Shown here one piece after another: positions 61,614-64,000 of a stretch of 64,000 nt of DNA. The stretch's first letter is position 1; each line of letters opens with the position of its first letter. The DNA lies in contig NZ_JADKYB010000007.1 of assembly GCF_016918855.1 (NCBI RefSeq), forward strand, positions 186,001 to 250,000, given 5' to 3'. The translations under genes and the position numbers were made by a program. The notes below the pieces were generated by a model. The model made no database searches, was not told the DNA's origin, and was given only the letters and a program-made list of their open reading frames with translations. The stretch comes from Actinacidiphila acididurans. Its GTDB lineage: Bacteria; Actinomycetota; Actinomycetes; Streptomycetales; Streptomycetaceae.

Positions 61614-62572
61614 GCGCGGCCACCGCCCCCGCCTCCGCCCGGCGCTCCCCGCTGCTCGTGGTCGCGGGGTGGTACGGGGAACTGCGGGCGACCCATCCGG
61701 CGCGGGTGCTGCGCTGGTTGCGCAACGGCGTACTGGCGACTGTGGCGGTCACCGCGCTGCTCTACGTGACGGCGGCCGTCCAGGCCGGCCACCGGATCGC
61801 CGACGCCCGGCACACCCGGCTGGCCGTCCAGGAGATCGACGCGGCCCACGACGCCGCGGTGGGCGCCGACAGGGCCCTGACGAGGTCGTTCGGGACCAGG
61901 CAGGTGGGGCTGATCGGCACGGGCACGGAGTTCGCCAACGACACCGCTCAGGTCAACACCGATGTCACGCTGGCCGCCGAGGGCAATGCGGCCGGGGACC
62001 GCGGGCGGACCCAGATCCAGTTCGTACAGGGCCAGTTGATCACCTGCCAGACGCTCGCCGAGACCGCCGTCCAGGACACCTCGCCCGCCGGCGTGGTCGG
62101 CATCACGGATGTGCACAGCGCCCTGACCGCGCCCCAGGAGCGCGACGGGACCACGCCGATACCCGACACCGGTGGCCTCACCTCCTCCCTGACCGACCTG
62201 CGCGTCCTGGAGAACGCGGCTCTCTCCCACCAGCGCTCCTCCGGCTGGCTGAGCCCGGCCGTCCCCTGGACCCTGATCCTGGGCCCGGCGCTGGCCGTCC
62301 TCCTCCTCACCACCGCCACCGGATACGTCCTGGCCCGCCATTTCCGCCGCTGGCCCGACCCCCGGCTGATCGCCGCGGCCGCCCTCACCGCGGCCGTCGG
62401 CATCACCACCGGCGTCCTGTGCCACCTGGACGCGGCCCACCTGTCCGCCCACCCCCGGGCCGGCCACCCGGTCACCACCACCGTCGCCCTGTGCGCCCTG
62501 ACCGCCGCCGGCGTCCTGGCCTACCTCGCGTACCGGCCCCGGCTGGCCGAGTACCGCTTCCCGCGGTCATGA
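61610..62572 (+). CDS. glnX: GlnX-like membrane signalling protein
   Basis: 320 aa from the GTG at 61610, overlapping the vWA stop (GTGA). One N-terminal helix (about 41-62), an extracytoplasmic helical domain (about 63-215, VQEIDAAHDAAVGADRAL, LIGTGTEFANDTAQVNTDVTLAAEGN), then three C-terminal helices (about 220-240, 250-272, 285-305). This matches GlnX, the transmembrane relay between an external binding protein and PknG in mycobacteria. No catalytic or ABC-permease motif is present. The name rests on context and topology. Confidence 0.8.
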   Translation: MSAATAPASARRSPLLVVAGWYGELRATHPARVLRWLRNGVLATVAVTALLYVTAAVQAGHRIADARHTRLAVQEIDAAHDAAVGADRALTRSFGTRQVGLIGTGTEFANDTAQVNTDVTLAAEGNAAGDRGRTQIQFVQGQLITCQTLAETAVQDTSPAGVVGITDVHSALTAPQERDGTTPIPDTGGLTSSLTDLRVLENAALSHQRSSGWLSPAVPWTLILGPALAVLLLTTATGYVLARHFRRWPDPRLIAAAALTAAVGITTGVLCHLDAAHLSAHPRAGHPVTTTVALCALTAAGVLAYLAYRPRLAEYRFPRS

Positions 62573-63987
62573 GGGGGGTTGCGGTGCGGGTTCCGGTGCG
62601 GGTTCCGATACGGGCGGCGGTGCGGGGCGGGTTCGTACGGTCATCGGTACGGTCGTCGGCACGTGAAGGGGCGCGGCGATTCGTACGGGCCCGCGTGCGC
62701 CCGGCGCGTAACGGCGGCCCGTACGCCCGTGCCCTGGCCGGCCGGCTCGTGCGCGCCGTCCTCGCCCTCGGGCTGCTGCTGACGGCCGCGGCGTGCGGCG
62801 GCGGTTCGGGCGCGCAGCAGCGGGTGACGATCATGGTCCCCTGGAGCGGCGCCGAATTCCGGGCCTTCTACCAGGTCGTCAAGAAGTTCGAGCGGGACAC
62901 CGGGATCGGCGTGGACGTGCAGGTCACCCGGGCCACCACGCAGCAGCTCGACGCGGCGGTGGCCGCGCACGCCCCGCCGGACCTGGCCGTCCTGTCCAGC
63001 GTCGGGGCGATCGACGGCTACGCCGCGTCCGGGGAACTGCACCCGCTCGGCCTCTCCCTCGACGGCTTCGTCGAGCCGTTCCGCGGGCTGGCCACGGTCG
63101 GCGGCAGGGTCTACGCCGTCCCCGTCAAGGCCGACGTGAAGAGCCTGATCTGGTACGACCCGGCCGCCGGGGGCTCCGCGCCGCCGCAGCGCCCCGCCGA
63201 CCTGCGGCAACTGTCACAGCGCGACCCGCACGCATGGTGCCTCGGCCTGGCGTCGGGCCCGACCTCCGGATGGCCCGGCGCGGACTGGATCGCGGACATC
63301 CTGCTCGGCCGGAACGGCACCGACGGGTACGAGCAGTGGCTGTCGGGTGGGCTGCCCTGGTCCTCGGCGAAGGTCACGGCAGCCTGGACGGCCTGGCGGC
63401 AGCAGGTCGCCGACAGCGTCTCCGGGGCCGCGGCCACGGAGTTCGCCAGTGCCGCGGCCGGGATGCGGCCGCCCCACCCCACCTGCTCCCTCGCGCACGG
63501 CGGCCTGGCCGCGATGGGCTTCACGGCCGCGCAGACCCCCGGCCGGGACTACGACTACGTGCCGTTCTCCCCGGACCGCCGACTCGAGGTCTCCGCCGAC
63601 TTCGTGGGCATGTTCACCACCGGCAACCCGAGCGCGACCGCCCTGCTCCGCTACCTGGCCACCGACGACGCCCAGCGCCTGTGGGTCAACCAGCCCCTTG
63701 GCTACGCGCTTTCCGCCGACAGCCGCGTGAAGCCGACCGCGTACCCCGACAACCCCGTGCAGCGCCGGATCGCCGGAATACTCCAGCCGCACTCCGGCTC
63801 GACCCTCTGCTTCAGCGCCGCCGACGTCCTCCAACCGGACGTGTCCGCCGCCTTCTACCGGGCCGTCCTCCGCTACACCACCGGCGCCGAGCGCCTCGCC
63901 GACCTCCTGACCGGCCTGGACGCCGTCCAGCACGCGCAGCCCCGCTCCCCCGTACCACCCGCCGCACTCTGCGCCGCCCCGCAGTAA
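62569..63987 (+). CDS. Extracellular solute-binding lipoprotein (family 1-like) in the pknG module
   Basis: 472 aa from the ATG at 62569, overlapping the previous stop (ATGA). Unusually, about 60 Arg/Val-rich residues (VRVPVRVPIRAAVRGG) precede the signal helix LVRAVLALGLLLTAAAC with lipobox Cys76. A downstream GTG near 62749 could be the true start, but it lacks a ribosome site. The mature domain (VTIMVPWSGAEFRAFYQVVKKFERDTGI, DLAVLSSVGAIDGYAASGELHPL, VPVKADVKSLIWYDP) is of the ABC sugar-type binding-protein fold, not the amino-acid (family 3) type of mycobacterial GlnH. No permease or ATPase follows within the window. It is likely the sensor for this PknG pathway. Ligand unknown. Confidence 0.82.
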   Translation: MRGVAVRVPVRVPIRAAVRGGFVRSSVRSSAREGARRFVRARVRPARNGGPYARALAGRLVRAVLALGLLLTAAACGGGSGAQQRVTIMVPWSGAEFRAFYQVVKKFERDTGIGVDVQVTRATTQQLDAAVAAHAPPDLAVLSSVGAIDGYAASGELHPLGLSLDGFVEPFRGLATVGGRVYAVPVKADVKSLIWYDPAAGGSAPPQRPADLRQLSQRDPHAWCLGLASGPTSGWPGADWIADILLGRNGTDGYEQWLSGGLPWSSAKVTAAWTAWRQQVADSVSGAAATEFASAAAGMRPPHPTCSLAHGGLAAMGFTAAQTPGRDYDYVPFSPDRRLEVSADFVGMFTTGNPSATALLRYLATDDAQRLWVNQPLGYALSADSRVKPTAYPDNPVQRRIAGILQPHSGSTLCFSAADVLQPDVSAAFYRAVLRYTTGAERLADLLTGLDAVQHAQPRSPVPPAALCAAPQ

Positions 63988-64000
63988 CCCCGCCTCAGCC

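Noticed and set aside
62569..63987. Annotation of the binding protein as GlnH
   Set aside because: The domain resembles sugar-type family 1 binding proteins rather than the amino-acid family 3 fold of GlnH, so only a role as the module sensor is claimed.
1..64000. Integrated phage, IS element or genomic island
   Set aside because: No integrase, transposase, terminal repeats or composition break was found, and the gene order is mostly conserved core actinobacterial DNA.

Overview
The window is a very GC-rich (roughly 70% or more), densely packed actinobacterial chromosome segment. Codon usage with G/C in the third position, many ATGA/GTGA start-stop overlaps, GTG/TTG starts, class E sortases, SpoIIE-type phosphatases, bldA-type TTA codons and FhaA-PknB-CrgA gene order all point to a Streptomyces-type organism (family Streptomycetaceae). 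The right half carries the origin-proximal gene block shared across actinobacteria: tRNA-Leu, fhaA, fhaB, pstP, rodA, pbpA, pknB, trpG, DUF881, crgA, rhomboid and cyclophilin. DnaA boxes and ParB-binding parS sites in the window fit a position near oriC, although dnaA/dnaN and oriC itself are not present.

Left part (1-12 kb): a truncated phosphotransferase, two divergent PknB-type membrane kinases, the bacterial proteasome activator Bpa, a proline-rich repeat surface protein, a quinone oxidoreductase, and a molybdenum-cofactor operon (MobA-like, DUF6457, MoeA) whose MoeA has a disordered N-terminal extension of about 320 residues.

Middle-left (12-28 kb), acyl-CoA catabolism: the branched-chain keto acid dehydrogenase operon bkdABC with a divergent Lrp/AsnC regulator; an operon of 3-hydroxyacyl-CoA dehydrogenase, TetR regulator and lipoprotein hydrolase, divergent from paaN; a TrmH/HTTM/DUF5819 operon; and the phenylacetyl-CoA epoxidase operon paaABCDE. 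The three catabolic promoters share the palindrome ACCGANNNNTCGGT, a plausible operator for the TetR (PaaR-like) protein encoded among them. All three also carry at least one perfect DnaA box, an unexpected combination.

Middle (28-39 kb), accessory and regulatory genes: rhodanese, an 18-bp minisatellite, a J-domain protein, a DUF2252 gene broken by an in-frame amber codon and containing a parS site, a PAS-GAF-SpoIIE-HATPase phosphatase, MarR, HxlR/azoreductase, TerD, PadR and a membrane protein.

Right (39-55 kb): growth, division and cell-wall signalling. FHA proteins, PP2C phosphatase, RodA, PBP, PknB with four PASTA domains, two class E sortases with TrpG/PabA, CrgA, then a 339-bp gap packed with DnaA boxes, a rhomboid protease and a cyclophilin. 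Two parS sites lie at 55.25 kb.

Far right (55.4-64 kb): a signalling module of trypsin-like protease, PknG-type soluble kinase, vWA/zinc-ribbon protein, GlnX-like membrane protein and solute-binding lipoprotein, with overlapping or closely spaced genes. It resembles the GlnH-GlnX-PknG nutrient-sensing pathway but has a different type of binding protein, two extra components, and the only two TTA codons I found in the window.
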